Part shown: positions 1 to 12,048 of the stretch, in pieces
How positions within the stretch are numbered: the first letter of the stretch is position 1
Layout: each line of letters begins with the position of its first letter
Notes under the pieces: generated by a model
Told to the model about the DNA's origin: nothing
Seen by the model: the letters and a program-made list of their open reading frames with translations, nothing else
Database searches by the model: none
Assembly: GCF_947179515.1 (NCBI RefSeq)
Contig: NC_067495.1
Span: 64,219,411 to 64,283,410 of the forward strand
Direction: 5' to 3'
DNA from: Apodemus sylvaticus
Taxonomy: Eukaryota > Chordata > Mammalia > Rodentia > Muridae
Length of the DNA: 64,000 bases
Program-made: the position numbers and the translations under genes

Positions 1-1010
1 GCTGCAGACCTGTGCAGGCCGTGTGCATGCTGCCCCAGTCTCTGTGAGTTCATTTGAGCTTTGATTCTATTGATTTACAGGCAATCAATAGAATAGAATA
101 GAGTCCTCTATCCCCTCCCCCCCCCGACTCTTACACTCTTTCTACCTCCTTGTGGTAGTTTTTGAATAGGTATGGCTCCCATAGATTCATGTGTTTAAAT
201 GCTTGGCCATAGGGAGTGGCATTATTAGGAAGGGTGTGGCCTTACTGGAGTAGGTGTGGCCTTGTTAGAGGCAGTGTGCCACTGTGGAGGCAGGACTTTC
301 TGGTCATATATCCTCAAATCTGCCACATAGTCCCCTGTGGATCGAGACGCAGAACTCTCAGCTCCTTCTCCAGCACCATGTCTGCATGCATGCTGCTACA
401 TTTCCCACCCAATAATGGCCTAAACCTCTGAAACTGTAAGCCAGCCCCAATTAAATGTTTTCCTTTTTAAGAGTTCCCTTGGTCAAGATATCTGTCTTTC
501 ACAACAATAGAAATCCTAACTAAGACATTCTTCTGTGGGCTTCTCTGAGCCCTGAAGGGAAGGATTTGATACAGACATTCTGTTTTTGGCTGAGTGTTCT
601 AATGTCTCTTATTTTCTGCCTAATGTCTGACTGTGGGTCTCTGTATTTGTCCCCATCTACTGCAGGAGGAAGCTTCTCTGACAAAGGCTGAGCAAGGTAC
701 CGACCTGTAAGTATAGAGAAATGTCATTAGGGGTCATTTTGTTGCTGCACTTTTTTTTTTTTTAGAATAGTAGTATTTGGTATTACCAAATTATAGGTCC
801 TTGGGCTATATAGTCTCTGGTTCTTGGTTACCCATGCAGTGTTTGCTATGAGCTCCATTTAGTGGAGTGGTTCTTAAGTAAATGATTTGTTACTCCCACA
901 AGCTTTGTGCTATCACTGCTCTAGCACATATTGCAAGCAGGACACCACTGTAAATCAGTGGGTTGATCAAGTTGGCTTGATATTTATGTTTTTCATTTTT
1001 GTAGAAGGAT
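1..1010 (-). mobile_element. L1 3'UTR fragment (Lx-like), antisense, split by ORR1 LTR
   Basis: Read on the minus strand this matches the long 3' untranslated region of older murine L1 elements (Lx group). It covers 1-150 and resumes at 528-1010 after the ORR1 LTR insertion at 151-527. The same family's 3'UTR is seen in the opposite orientation near 49.0-49.7 kb, and the two can be aligned by eye (for example the stretch about Ser/Thr-rich 'cacaagctttgtgc' here against its complement there). No coding frame survives. The left end is cut by the window edge. Confidence 0.75.
151..527 (+). mobile_element. ORR1-type MaLR solo LTR
   Basis: The element starts TGTGGTAGTT and ends CTAACTAAGACA, the TG...CA termini of ORR1/MaLR LTRs. 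Internal landmarks are present: the 'gcttggccatagggagtggc' block, the block about AACTCTCAGCTCCTTCTCC, and a 'ccccaattaaatg' region near the 3' end. It is a solo LTR with no internal retroviral sequence. The flanking 5-mers (ctcct before, ttctt after) could be a diverged 5-bp target duplication with two differences. It sits inside an antisense L1 3'UTR and so is younger than that L1. Confidence 0.8.
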
Positions 1011-1138
1011 ATATAGTGAAGTATTTAAGGTTATATAAGTATAATGAGCATATATAGATATAAAACATCATCATTAAATGTATATAAAATGTAATTATAT
1101 ATAACCATATATAACCTATATCTCCATACTATATATAA

Positions 1139-1140
<2 letters not shown>

Positions 1141-1186
<46 letters not shown>
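1141..1186. repeat. (AT)n microsatellite
   Basis: An uninterrupted AT dinucleotide run of about 46 bases lies in a wider AT-rich stretch (1080-1200). It is likely to vary in length between strains. Confidence 0.95.
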
Positions 1187-1188
<2 letters not shown>

Positions 1189-1348
1189 ATATATACTTTA
1201 TTTTCCAATGGTTTGGGGAAAATAAGAAAATTATAAATCAAATGAGGCAAAATATTAATAATAGGTAAATTTGAGTGAGGTTGTTTTAAAATATTCACTA
1301 TAGTTGCTCATTTTCTATTAATTTGAAATTATTTCCAAATAAAAAGTT

Positions 1349-1556
1349 TTAAATGGGGGTCCAGAGAGATTACTCAGTGATTAAGAACACTTGCTATCAT
1401 TGCATTGCAGGAGAGCCAGGTTCAGTGCCCAGCATTTATACTGGGAATCTCATACATGACTGTAACTCTAGCTCCAGGAGGTTTGATGCCTTTATCTGGT
1501 CCTTGATAGCACTGCATGCATGTGGTACATATATCAAACACACAAATAAAAATATA
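1349..1556 (+). mobile_element. B2/B3-family SINE
   Basis: The copy begins with the tRNA-derived head (gagagattactcagtgatt, corresponding to the B-box/A-box region 'gagatggctcagtggtt'). It continues through 'ctgtaactctagctcc' and ends in a CACACAAATAAAAATA tail. Substitutions throughout mark it as an older copy. Confidence 0.8.
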
Positions 1557-2317
1557 TTTAACATTTTAAGCAAAAATGGTTCCAAGTCTCCACCATACTG
1601 GGAGTTCAGAATAATGATCTCAAAAAACTTGCCCTTTAATATTTATAAACACTGACAAACATTGCCAAAACTGATGTTTTTAAACTCTGGAAATTAACCA
1701 AAGATAAACAACTCACAGAGAATTTATGAAAAACAATGATGGCTTCAGCAAGAAGAGTAAATTTTGGGGTGTTTTACTTTTCCTTATTCTCATTCCACAC
1801 CTCCTCTTCTTTATAATCTCTGCTATAGCTTTGAAAACCAAAAGTCCACAGTGACTGAAAATCAACAGTAGAACACAATGAAGCCAGCAGACATTGGAAA
1901 GGAAAAGGGGGTTTGGAGATCTTACAATAACCCATTTCAGAGAAATGGTTATTATTTGACTAGTCTGGTGATTTCTTGGAATATATCCTATTCACAAAAC
2001 TTGTCTTCATTTGACATGACTGGGAGCTATCCCAATGTGAATGGCCTCTTCCTCGGGGCAGTTGTTGAAGATAACCAATGGCAGTTGTTTAACATCGTGG
2101 CTGTGTTATGGAGTGAGTTAACAGAAGGCAAAAATAACAGGGTCAGAAAGGGGCCTAAAAGGAAAGGTTGGAGAATGAATTGTTTCTAAGGGGGATTTGC
2201 GAAACTCTGACATATTCCTGGATATTTCTATAGGCACATATATGTGTAAGTGTGTGCTTGTTCTGGGTTGTGTGCATGCTTAAGAAAACTTGAAAAGAGT
2301 CCAAGTTCTCTTTTCAT
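1557..2317. other. Unique AT-rich sequence, no gene recognised
   Basis: I see no repeat family I can name and no convincing exon. An open frame at 1878-2189 has no recognisable domain and looks like chance. Confidence 0.5.
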
Positions 2318-2545
2318 TTATTTGAGATAGTCTTACAAATCCCAGACTAGCTTTGAATTTGTAGCTAAGGATGATCTTTAATTTCTAAACTTTCAGACTC
2401 TGTCTGCCTTCTGGGTGCTGAAATTACAGGTCATTGTGTCACCATGTCCAGTGACATTGCTGGGCATTGAATCCAGCATTTTATTAATACTAGCCAAATG
2501 CTCCATCAATTGAGCTGTATCTCTAGCCACTACAATTTTTTTATT
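2318..2545 (-). mobile_element. B4-type SINE, antisense
   Basis: Reading in reverse, an ID-like tRNA-derived part (complement of 'ttgagctgtatctctagcc') is joined to a B1-like part (complement of 'tttgagatagtctta...ctgaaattacaggtc'). A B1-plus-ID composite is the layout of B4. The copy is diverged. Confidence 0.65.
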
Positions 2546-2884
2546 CTGCGGCTCTGCACAAGCACAACATGATAACACACAAAGTTTAGGGTTAAAAGTA
2601 TACCCTTAAAAGTTCATTAAGCTCCCCTGTAAAGACTAGAAGAATTATTGATTGCAGCTATTTAAGGGAATCTCTATCCATTCATTGCTTGCTACTAAGG
2701 TAACCAAGCAGACTTCATTAGCCCCATGTGACACAAAAATAGACTTTAATTACTGAAAGAGACTAGATGACAACTATTAATAACCCATTGAGGGAGGAAA
2801 AGTGTGATTTCTAGATAAAATTCTTTATTACTATTTAAAATATTCATATTATTTAAGTGCTCCAATTTTCAAACAAACAACATA

Positions 2885-3330
2885 TAAATGAGGAAATCCA
2901 GAGGAAGAGTGACCCATATGCAGAATAAAAGCTCAAATATTGAACTTACTGGAAAAATACTACAAACTAATTTTAACTACATTGCAAAATTAAAGGAAAC
3001 TATATCTAAAGAGCTAGAGGAAAGTGTAGGAACAATGTATCAACTAACAGAGACTATAAATAAATATATGGAAATTATAAAAATGATCTAAATAGATCTG
3101 GGGTCAAAGGGCATAAAATGAAAGATTCACTAAAAGGCAAAATTGAACAATTGAAAAGGTAGAAAGATGAGTCAATGACTTTCTTTTTGTTTGAGCACAG
3201 AAGTGACAAAGGGCAAATGAGCACAGGAACCATAATTACAAAGAAAATACTATGTGTCCTAAAATATCCAAGTTCTATACATTTTAATGGTAGTTCCAAT
3301 CTACACACCTTGAAACAAATATTCTCAAAA
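2885..3330 (+). mobile_element. Ancient L1 (L1M-type) ORF1 fragment
   Basis: This is A-rich sense-strand sequence resembling the coiled-coil part of ORF1 of pre-rodent L1 elements (blocks such as 'atatggaaattataaaaatg' and 'aaagattcactaaaaggc'). Stops and indels are frequent. The short open frame at 2888-3091 is a remnant, not a gene. The family call rests on general resemblance only. Confidence 0.5.
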
Positions 3331-3527
3331 TATTACTAAAGATTTTTTCATCTTTAGTTTAGTTGAAGCTTAGTTCAAATTTAGTTGAGTAATGTTGTAT
3401 CAGAATCACAATATACATACCAGAAAGACTATTTTTAAAATATGTAGTAAAGACATTATTTTATCTTGTGTATTTTATTACTTCCTAAATTTATCTAAAC
3501 AGAGAGATTTGTTTATTTTAAAACTAA

Positions 3528-3680
3528 GGCACGGTGATGCACACTTTCAATCCTGCTGAGACAGGAAGAATGCAAGTTAAAAGTTTTTCTTGGTCATGAG
3601 GCCAGTTTTAGGTCACAAGGCTAAGTGGCAAATAGAAGATCCTGTTTATCAGAACATGGGAAATAAAACTCAGATTAACA
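3528..3680 (+). mobile_element. Degenerate B1/B4-like SINE
   Basis: A weak B1-like pattern is visible: 'acggtgatgcacactttcaa', then a middle corresponding to 'aggccag', then an A-rich end. It is highly diverged and uncertain. Confidence 0.35.
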
Positions 3681-4065
3681 GATGTAACACTCAGAGAATT
3701 TTAGGATCATGAAGGATAATAAAGAATGGGCGTCTTTAAAATGTCTTTAAAAGCATGTATATGGTTTTATACACGGTAAATTCATCTTCCAAGAGCACAT
3801 CTCATTTTCCCCCTGAAATGATACATCTAGTTCTAAGATTTGAAAAGATATCAACAAGAAAGAACCAATGAAGCCCATGAAAGTGATACAATTTTATTAA
3901 AGTAATGAATGAAATGATCCACGCCATATAGAGCTTCTGTGCATTGAAGTATACAGTGTACACATCTCAGAAATAAGAAACAAGAAACAGGAAGTGTTGT
4001 TTGGTGATGACCATAACTAGGTTCACAGTGCTTTTCAGCCTGCTTTAATTGTCTTCCTTCTAGTT

Positions 4066-4265
4066 CAGCAGTTCTCAATCTGTGAGTTGCAACACTCTTG
4101 GGGGTCACATCAGATATCCTGCATATCTGATATTTATGTTATGATTCATAACAGTAGCAAAAAAGTAAACTACAGTTATGAAGTAACTTTATGGTTTGCG
4201 GGGGTCACCAGAACATGAAGAACTGAATTAAAGGATTGCAGCATTAAGAAGGTTGAGAAGCACTG
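4066..4265. mobile_element. URR1-type hAT-Charlie MITE with 8-bp target duplication
   Basis: The termini form inverted repeats (CAGCAGTTCTCAATCT at the left; CAGTGCTTCTCAACCT as the complement of the right end). The interior matches the rodent URR1 pattern ('gttatgattcataacagtag', 'gcgggggtcacca'). The flanking 8-mers are TTCTAGTT (4058-4065) and TTCTAGGT (4266-4273), matching at 7 of 8 positions as expected for a hAT insertion. It is non-coding and non-autonomous. Confidence 0.85.
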
Positions 4266-4273
4266 TTCTAGGT

Positions 4274-5118
4274 CCTTCCTGCCCAATACCCACTCTTCCC
4301 CTCATCCTAAGCAGGTACCTAGTTCCTCTTGGAAGCTCACCATTGTCATAGATATTCTTACTCTTCTATCAACTTGGGTGCATATCCAGGGACCTCAGTC
4401 ATGTTCTGGTATTTATATCTCTTTTCAACAGCTGGAGAGGTATTTATCACATGTGGGGAAGTTATACCCAAATGTGCACGGGAGGGTTTTTGTGGAATGT
4501 ATTAAAGCCAAATGACCATCTACCATTATTATGTAGATATAATTTAATTTTTATAACCAAGAACATACTAGAAAAAAAAACAAGAGCCAAAAAAAGATCA
4601 AGAAAATGCCAAAGCTCTAGTTTAGATAAGTTGACAATTGACAACTGACTTGAAAATTATTAGGGGATTTTGGTACAGGCACTCTAAAGACAAAAAAATT
4701 AAATTTTAAAGAGGAAAATTTAAAATTTAAAGAGGAAACTCGAATTTAAGTCATGCAATTGTACTTTAAAATGCATTATTTGAATTATGTATTTGTTTTC
4801 AAACACATTCTTATTCCTTATGTTAAAAACATGTTCTATTCCTTTTCCAAAAGTTCCCAATAGTCCCTGTGTCCATAAGGGTAAACCCACTGCAGTCACA
4901 CTCTAGCATTTCTAAAGTCAGAAACTTAATCTCCAGCTCTCTCAAGCCATATAGCAGAGGATTAGTGGTTGAACACGGAATGAGTACATTGCAAACTACA
5001 AGATACATTAAAAGTGGACACAGTGATCACACTGTACTCTGCTTACCCAACCAGAAAGTAGTACAGAAGAGATGGGAATGAGCAGAATACTGGCACGATG
5101 TCACATTAGTCAATAGAT
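4274..5118. other. Unique sequence, no feature recognised
   Basis: AT-rich unique DNA. The overlapping open frames on both strands at about 4451-4648 and 4823-5081 have no recognisable domains and look like chance frames. Confidence 0.5.
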
Positions 5119-5177
5119 CTGCTGCTGCTGCTGCTGCTGCCGCTGCTGCTGCTGCCGCCGCCGCTGCTGCTGCTGCC
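5119..5177. repeat. Imperfect CTG/CCG trinucleotide tract
   Basis: About 20 triplets of CTG with interspersed CCG (six CTG-type units, one CCG, four CTG-type, then CCG-rich, then CTG). It lies in AT-rich, apparently non-coding DNA with no CpG island around it. Confidence 0.95.
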
Positions 5178-5450
5178 AAGCAAATGTGAGGAGGAAAAAA
5201 ATCCCTTTCTCAAAACAGACCTATAGTGGGTGTGTAGCTTCAATGTCATATTCTCATTTCACTTTGGTGCTGTTACAAAGGGAAGGATGGGGGAAAGGGG
5301 GAAGAGAGGAGGAGGTGAGAGCAAAAACACAGCCATCTTTTCCTAATTAAATTTCAGAATCTTCTCAGTATGCAGTTTGAATTCATTGAAAGATTTTTCT
5401 TTCCTGTCCCCCTTCCTTAAAACTCTCGACTCACTCACTTCTTCTGTGTG

Positions 5451-5495
5451 AACACACACACACACACGCACACGCACACGCACACGCACACACAC
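5451..5495. repeat. (CA)n/(CGCA)n microsatellite
   Basis: A CA dinucleotide run interrupted by several CG steps, consistent with CACG variant units. Confidence 0.95.
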
Positions 5496-5499
5496 CATT

Positions 5500-8449
5500 A
5501 CTGTTGATAGGAATCAAATCAGGTAGAGCAGCTCTGCGTCAGTACTTGCCTTTGTAGCCATGCATGTAAACAATATTCAGGAGGTTTTTAGCCTTGAAAA
5601 CAGTTCAACAATAATGGTTGCCATTCCACTTTCAGTCAGGAAAAGCTCAAAGGAAACTAAAAGGCTTAATAGGTACAAATACTATGCTCCTGCTACAATC
5701 AATAATGCCAAAGTGAAAGAATGGCAGTTCATGGCAACACACTGAATGATGCTGCTTCTGGTAATCCTCCAGTGAAAGCCTTTGTGAAGTTTTATGCTGC
5801 TAATCACATTAAATTGACCTCTGAGGGCCAGGACAAAATGTTCTCTTATTATCCTTGTATTCGTTTGTTTTGCTACTTAATGGCTTTCATTTTTAAGTTT
5901 AACTTAAATTAGGGAATGGTGAAAAAAATAACTCTAAGCAGCTCAAGGTTATCTTGCTGAATCCATCCAGGAAAGAATATGAGATTTGGACACAGATGCT
6001 TGGGCCTCTAGCCAAGAAGAAATTGCCGCCATGGAGCCTGAGACTGGGGAGGCTAGACCTTCAGTTTTAAATTAATCAAGCAGTGTTCTCTAGACATTTG
6101 ATTCAATCTATTCTACTTTTCAAAAAATGGCCACTATCGTCCTCATCTCTCCACAGTTTAACCCAGTGTGATGTAATAAAGAACACATATAGAAAGGTAT
6201 GTTTTGTGAGAGTTGTTCCCACTCTAGTCTACCACAAAAAATTTCCACTGGGTCAGCAACACTTCAATTTTCAAGGAGACATTGCGAAGGAAGTTTCACC
6301 AAGTAGATTTTTTTTTTCCTCTCAGAAATTCTACAAAGCAAAATTAGTTGACTTGGCCACAAGCCATAAATACTAATTAGGTCTGTAAGATTGTTTAATG
6401 TTTAAGCCTAAATATCAGCAGGCAGTCTTACAGACTAAAAGAGGGTTTCTCAATTGAGAGCCCGAATGCAGAAGGACAAAAGCTAAAGACCGGCCATAAA
6501 GGAATCAATTTCTCTTTAACCTGGGCACCAGAAGAAAACCTGATTAGGAAAGAAAAAAATATTATAGGGCTTCCAGTACTTGGCAGGGCTCAAAGGAATT
6601 ACCCGAAGATCTTACACAGGGCTCAGAAGATAAATCCACTTTTTTCCTTCTGAGTACACTGGCCACTTTGCACGTTCCCCCCCCCCCCCCACACACACAC
6701 ATTTTCCTCTCATCTTGGAAAGCAGAAGAGACAGGTATCTTCATCCCCCAACCCTGATATAGTCTTAGAAGTTTTGTCCTCATGTCAGGGGTTTTCTATT
6801 GAGTTCCAGATACATAGATACATACTGCATAAGCAGGGCTGAAGAGTTGTCTCCAATTCAACCTCTTCACCAAAGCTCAGATCCACAGAACAATGAACAA
6901 CTCTGCATTCATTTTCCAATACCAGCCACCTCATTTGAATGGCACTATTTTAATGACAATAAATGTTGCATGGGTACCATGAAGAGAGAAATATCTCCCC
7001 GCATTAATACCCCATCTGCCTGCCATCACTCTAAGATCCTGAGGCATGTTTCAAAGCAAGCATAGGAGAATTTACACCTAATTAAAACCACGGGGGCAAT
7101 GGAATATCAAAGACTGAATTTAGTCCCTTAGAATAAGAGTATTTTTGAGCTGTCAGTCGTTCCATAATATTAGCAAAGGAAGAAAGGAGAAACAAAGAGG
7201 AGAGAATATCTATGTATAGGAGCAAGGGTAGGCAAGGAGGGAGAGCCAGTTTTTTAAATAAAGATGCTGACTTAGAATTTAAATACCAGAAATGGACTGA
7301 TTGATTTTTAACCCTTATAATTTTTGCTTCTCCTCTACACACCTAAAAGCAATGACTGCTCCTCTGATAGAACCAGGCAAACAAACAAACAAAAAACAAA
7401 AAAACATGTGCTTTGTTAGATGTGGCACTGAAGAGTTGAGGAGTAAAGATAGAAGACTGAATAATCCAAAAAGCAGACAATTTCTGGTAATAGAAAAAGT
7501 GAAAGTGTTTTATTTCACCATTAGAGAAGGTAAAGTAGACATAGTTCTTAGACCTCTTCATACAAAGCAAATAGAAAATGCAGGCATTCTGATTTTTACC
7601 CTCATGTGTCTATAGACATAAAAGATACATCTGATTAGTGAGGTAAGACTTGTTTATACTACTGCATGTCTAGCTGTAAACTCACAGTTGCCAAGTCAAG
7701 TCAATAAAATAATTCAAATTAAAACTACTATACTTAATTCCATCCACTCAACATATATGAGGCAGAATGATGAGGTCAGAGAAAGAATAGGAAGATATTT
7801 CATCCAAGAGGAAGATATGAAAACTTAATTGAGACAAGTTGGAAGGATTTCTAACTACTCAGCATATGTGTACACAAAATCTGATAGCATCTACAAGTAG
7901 TGTGGAAACTTTCCCTCAGAGTCTCATCTTGGCTTCATCAGACATTTTGTAAAGATTTTAGTTTCCTCTATTTATTTAAAGCTGCCTAAACACAAGCTCG
8001 TCCAGATTCATTTGAATTTATAGTCACAATGACCTGGCTGTGCCATTAACGTCCTAATTTAGGGGAAAATCACACTAACCATACTTCTGAAACCTAATAA
8101 TTTGGGGGTATAACATTCATGTTCCAAAAGACTTAGTTTTTCTCCAGTAAAAAAGAGTTCATATTGGCAAATAAAGAGTGCTCACAGGTTTTAATAATTA
8201 AAAACCTGCCTCATTTTCCCTTTCTCTCTAGGACACTCAATTATATCATCACAATTCCAAAGTTCTCTGTCTTAGATACCCATAGCGTATTAAAGCTAAG
8301 ACTTAATATAAATTAGGTGCTCCCAATTGTCCAAGCAGGGATAGTGTCCATATTCACCTGTTTCTTCCCACCATTTGTCACTGAAGTTGAAAAATCCAGC
8401 TCTTTTCTCCTACTCCTAGCATGGAAGGACATTCTCCTTCCTATTCTGG
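5500..8449. other. Mostly unique AT-rich sequence
   Basis: I see no SINE, LTR or L1 I can name with confidence across this stretch. There is a poly-C/AC run at 6679-6701. Small frames (6083-6376, 6799-7065, 7301-7615) have no recognisable domains and no exon-like borders I would defend. Confidence 0.5.
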
Positions 8450-8464
8450 CCAATAGGTGGCGCC
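8450..8464 (+). promoter_or_regulatory. CTCF-like motif
   Basis: CCAATAGGTGGCGCC matches the CTCF core (CCASYAGRKGGCRSY) at all but one position (A instead of C/G at position 4). It stands in unique sequence outside B2 SINEs, which often carry CTCF sites in rodents. The call is motif-only and occupancy is unknown. Confidence 0.4.
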
Positions 8465-10136
8465 ACAGATAGATGGCTATTTCTTTTCAGCACAAGACAT
8501 TTTCAATGCCTCAGGTTCTTTGGTTATAGCAATCTTTTATCCTGAGGAGCTGTGATTTGAAATATTTTGTACACACCACAATTTATACTTTGTCCAAATT
8601 GATATTAAGATTGATGGAGTGGCCAGGTAGTAAAGGAGAAAAGTTTTCTCTATACTTTTTGTTCTTCCCAGATCACTAGAGCACATATACAGGAAATGTG
8701 ACAAGACAGTTACAAATTTCTTACCCTGTGTGTGAATAAACACAGACAGCCCAGCAAGAAAAGTTGACCCCATTTGCCAAATCTCTCAGTGCAGTCTCCA
8801 AATCTTCTCAAATAGAACAGCAGGAATGGGGCACTGGGGTGTGGATGTATGACAGGGTATTACAATAAACATTATTTGGGGATTATACAGTTTGGGATTA
8901 GCGACACCTCAGCACCTTTCCATTAGTATTTGATAAGTGGTTTTGAAAAAGACACAGAGCTAGCTTCTTAATATCTGCAGCAGGCAAGGACAATTAGAAA
9001 ACATTAATTTTTGTTCTGTTCACACTTCTATTCCCAAAGCTAACCACACACATTCTAGGTTCTGGCTTCACCACTCAATCATATCTACCATCATACAAAA
9101 AAAAATGAGGTTTTATTTTAATGCTTGCATTTCAGACTTATTTTCTCACATATGTTATGCCTCATGTGATATTCAATCCATAAACGTTTCCTATTAAAAC
9201 TGAAGGCCTACACAGTTGAAGTTTAAACAAAACGTAAAAGTTCATAGAGTAGGTTAGGAGAATCCAGTTCTGTGCAACTCATATGGCGACTTTGGATAAA
9301 GCACTGTCTCCAGGCTTTAGTTTTTCCATACCATGACCTACCCTATTCACTTATGAAGAAGTGAGGAAAGTAAAGAGATTTTTTTAAAGTAGCTTTGAAA
9401 AATATTAAACTCTTCACAAAATAACATATTTGCCCTCTGATTCCTAGGGTGGTTAGCAAAGGGTCATTTACTTATTCACTGACATACTCAGCCTGGATGC
9501 TAGGTGGATTAACACAACAGTTTCTAGAAGAAATGTCTTTGGTTTCTCTTAAATTTTATGAATCTGTGTAGAATTAGAAGAGTAAAGTAAATACAAAATG
9601 AATTAGTTGTAGAAGTAAACAACTAGGATAATAAGAGGTCAGTAAATCTATCATAGGAGGACTGCTGATGGAATGGGTGGGAGGCGCTTAGTCTGGGCAG
9701 AACTGGCGAAGATATCATGATAGATGCTTTCAGAAATCTAATGGCCTATCAAATGCAAGATATGTGTCTTTGTTTTTAAATAATGAAAGAAGGTAGTAGG
9801 GCCAAAAATCAAGCTCAAAGAGAAAACATTAACTTGTACACCAAACAAACAAACAAACAAACAAAAAACATACTTCAAAGGAACATGGGTGCCAACTAAA
9901 AATGTTCCCCAAGACCAAAGTTGGAATAATTTGAGATACAAGGTAAATAAAGTTGTATTGGACCATAACCAAAAGTTGAAAGAAATACATGAGCTACTAT
10001 TTATATAAATAATAACTAAACATATAAGTAGATAAATGACAATAGACACTTCTACTGCACAAGAATTCCAACTAATTCATGTAAACATTCTATTCTGGAG
10101 GTAGCATAAATCTCTCCCTCTATGAAGTGTAGACTA
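8465..10136. other. Unique AT-rich sequence
   Basis: Unique DNA without an identifiable gene. A (CAAA)n tract lies at 9841-9868. A frame on the minus strand at 9738-10049 is chance sequence across that tract. Confidence 0.5.
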
Positions 10137-10145
10137 TCAACATGT

Positions 10146-10310
10146 TTTCATTTATATGAGCACACCGTAGCTGTCTTCAGACACACCAGAACAGGGCATC
10201 AGATCCCATTACAGATGGTTGTGAGCCACCATGTGGTTGCTGGGATTTGAACTCAGGGCCTCTGGAAGAGCAGCCAGTGCTCTTAACTGCTGAGCCGTCT
10301 ATCTAGCCCC
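10146..10310 (-). mobile_element. B2 SINE, antisense, with 9-bp target duplication
   Basis: The reverse complement shows the tRNA-like B2 head at the right end (complement of 'tgagccgtctatctagcccc') and the middle 'gttgctgggatttgaactca' in complement. The insert is flanked by TCAACATGT at 10137-10145 and 10311-10319, an intact 9-bp target-site duplication. Its low divergence suggests a fairly recent insertion. Confidence 0.9.
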
Positions 10311-11105
10311 TCAACATGTATTCTTTTCAGAAAGTACATTGTGAGAATGGGGAAGGAGTGGTTTTACTCAGGAGAACAAGGTACTGTGACCAGCAAGGGA
10401 TCACAGTCAATATCAAGTGTTATGTTGATAGCATGTTTCATTAAATGCTATCTATGGTTCTCCATCAAAATATGTGAACCCAGTCTAATCATGAAAAAAG
10501 CACCAGGAAAAATTCCAAGATAAGTATATTCTTCAGAATACTTGAACAGTAATATTGAAAATTGTAAAGGTCATCAAAAACAAAGTCAGTTTGAAAAATT
10601 GTCACATACAAAACGAGTCTAAGGAAATGTGACGACTAAATGTAATGTGATATACTGAATGGTATCTTTATATAAATATTAATAAAGTTCAGGCATTGAT
10701 TGATTATATAATTATTGGTTTATTGGCTGTACAAATGTATCACATGAGCTCATGCATGTGTGTATTTATGTATAATGCCTATGTTTAAGAAAAATATGCA
10801 ATATTTGTCTTCTTGACATATTTCACTTAGTAAAATGATACCTAGTTCCATGTATTTTCCTGAAAATGACATTGCTCATTCTTTATTAAAAGCTAGATAA
10901 AATTCCATTCTGTATACATCATACATTTTATTTACCCGTTCATGTGTTGATGGGCTTCTAGGCTAGTTTCATACCTTCCTATTATGAATATTACAGCAAT
11001 GAAAATGGATGAGCAAGAATTTCCTTGGTATGCTGGCTCAAAATTCTTAGGGCTACATTCAAAAAATAGCTGCATCACAGTTACATATATTTTTAAAGAG
11101 TATTC

Positions 11106-11416
11106 TGTGATGGTTTGAACAAGAAAGTCCTCCATAGGCTCACATATTTGAACACTTGGCACCCAGTTGGTGTCAATGTTTAGGAAAGTGGAGGAGGTAG
11201 AGACTTGTTGGAGGAAGTATATAGTCTCACACTAGTTCCACTGCTTGCTTTCTGTTTTCATCTGCTTTCAAGATGTAAGCCCTTAGCTTGCTGTTATAGC
11301 CTCAAGGCCTGCTGCTTGCTGTCATGCATTCCCATCCTGATGGTTATCCCTCTGCAACCATGAGCCCAAATAAACTCTTTCTTCTAAAGTTGCCTTAGTC
11401 AAAAGTAACTAATGCA
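11106..11416 (+). mobile_element. ORR1/MT-type MaLR solo LTR
   Basis: It starts TGTGATGGTTTGAA and ends AAGTAACTAATGCA. Between are typical MaLR landmarks such as 'acttgttggaggaagtata' and 'cccaaataaactcttt'. Both ends abut antisense L1 sequence. I could not find a matching 5-bp target duplication, so the exact ends may be off by a few bases. Confidence 0.7.
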
Positions 11417-11649
11417 TCTCCACATAAACTGTCATAATGGCTACATCCATTTATATTCCCAGCAGTATATAAAGGCTCTTCTTTCGCTACACCCTCACCA
11501 GTATCTGTTATTTGTTTTCTTGAAGACAGCTATTTTGACTGTAGATAGAATCTCAGTGTAGTTTTCATTGATGGATAAAGATAATAAATTTTTCAAATAT
11601 GTGTGATCCATTGTGTTTCTTTTAAGAAATGTGTGTAGTTCAGACTTTA

Positions 11650-11945
11650 TGTGGGACTCCTAACAGTTGGAGCAGGGGCTGTCTTTTACTCTGTTGCCTG
11701 CCTTTGGGACCCTTTACCCCACTGGGCTTCCTCCTTTAGCCTTAATAGGAGAAGATGGGCTTAGTCTTGCTGCAACTTGGTATGCCAAGGCAGGTTGATA
11801 TTCATGGGAGGCCTGCCCTTTTCTAAAGAGAAAGGGAGGAGGAGTGGAGGGGGAGAAGAACTGGGAGGAGGGGATGGGAAACTGCAGTCATAATGTAAAG
11901 TTAATTGATTAGTTAATTAGTTAATTACTTACTTAAGTAATTAAT
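11650..11945 (+). mobile_element. Lx-type L1 3' end, sense
   Basis: The sense strand matches the Lx L1 3'UTR: 'gggactcctaacagttgg', 'cctttgggaccctttacccc', 'ccttaataggagaagatggg', then a GA-rich run and a TAATTAATTA-like tail. It lies inside an antisense older L1, so it is a later and strongly 5'-truncated insertion. Confidence 0.8.
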
Positions 11946-12048
11946 TAAAAGTTTGTTCAATTCATAGCCCACCTCTTGGTTGATGTGAGTTTTGACACCT
12001 ATTTTTGAAATCCTTATATATTCTAGATATTAATCCCATCTCTGACAT

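Noticed and set aside
1116..1298. Ile/Tyr-repeat frame
   Set aside because: Translation of the (AT)n run at 1141-1186.
5560..5912. Possible processed pseudogene at 5560-5912
   Set aside because: Two short overlapping frames gave no recognisable protein family, and there is no A-tail or target duplication to support a retrocopy.
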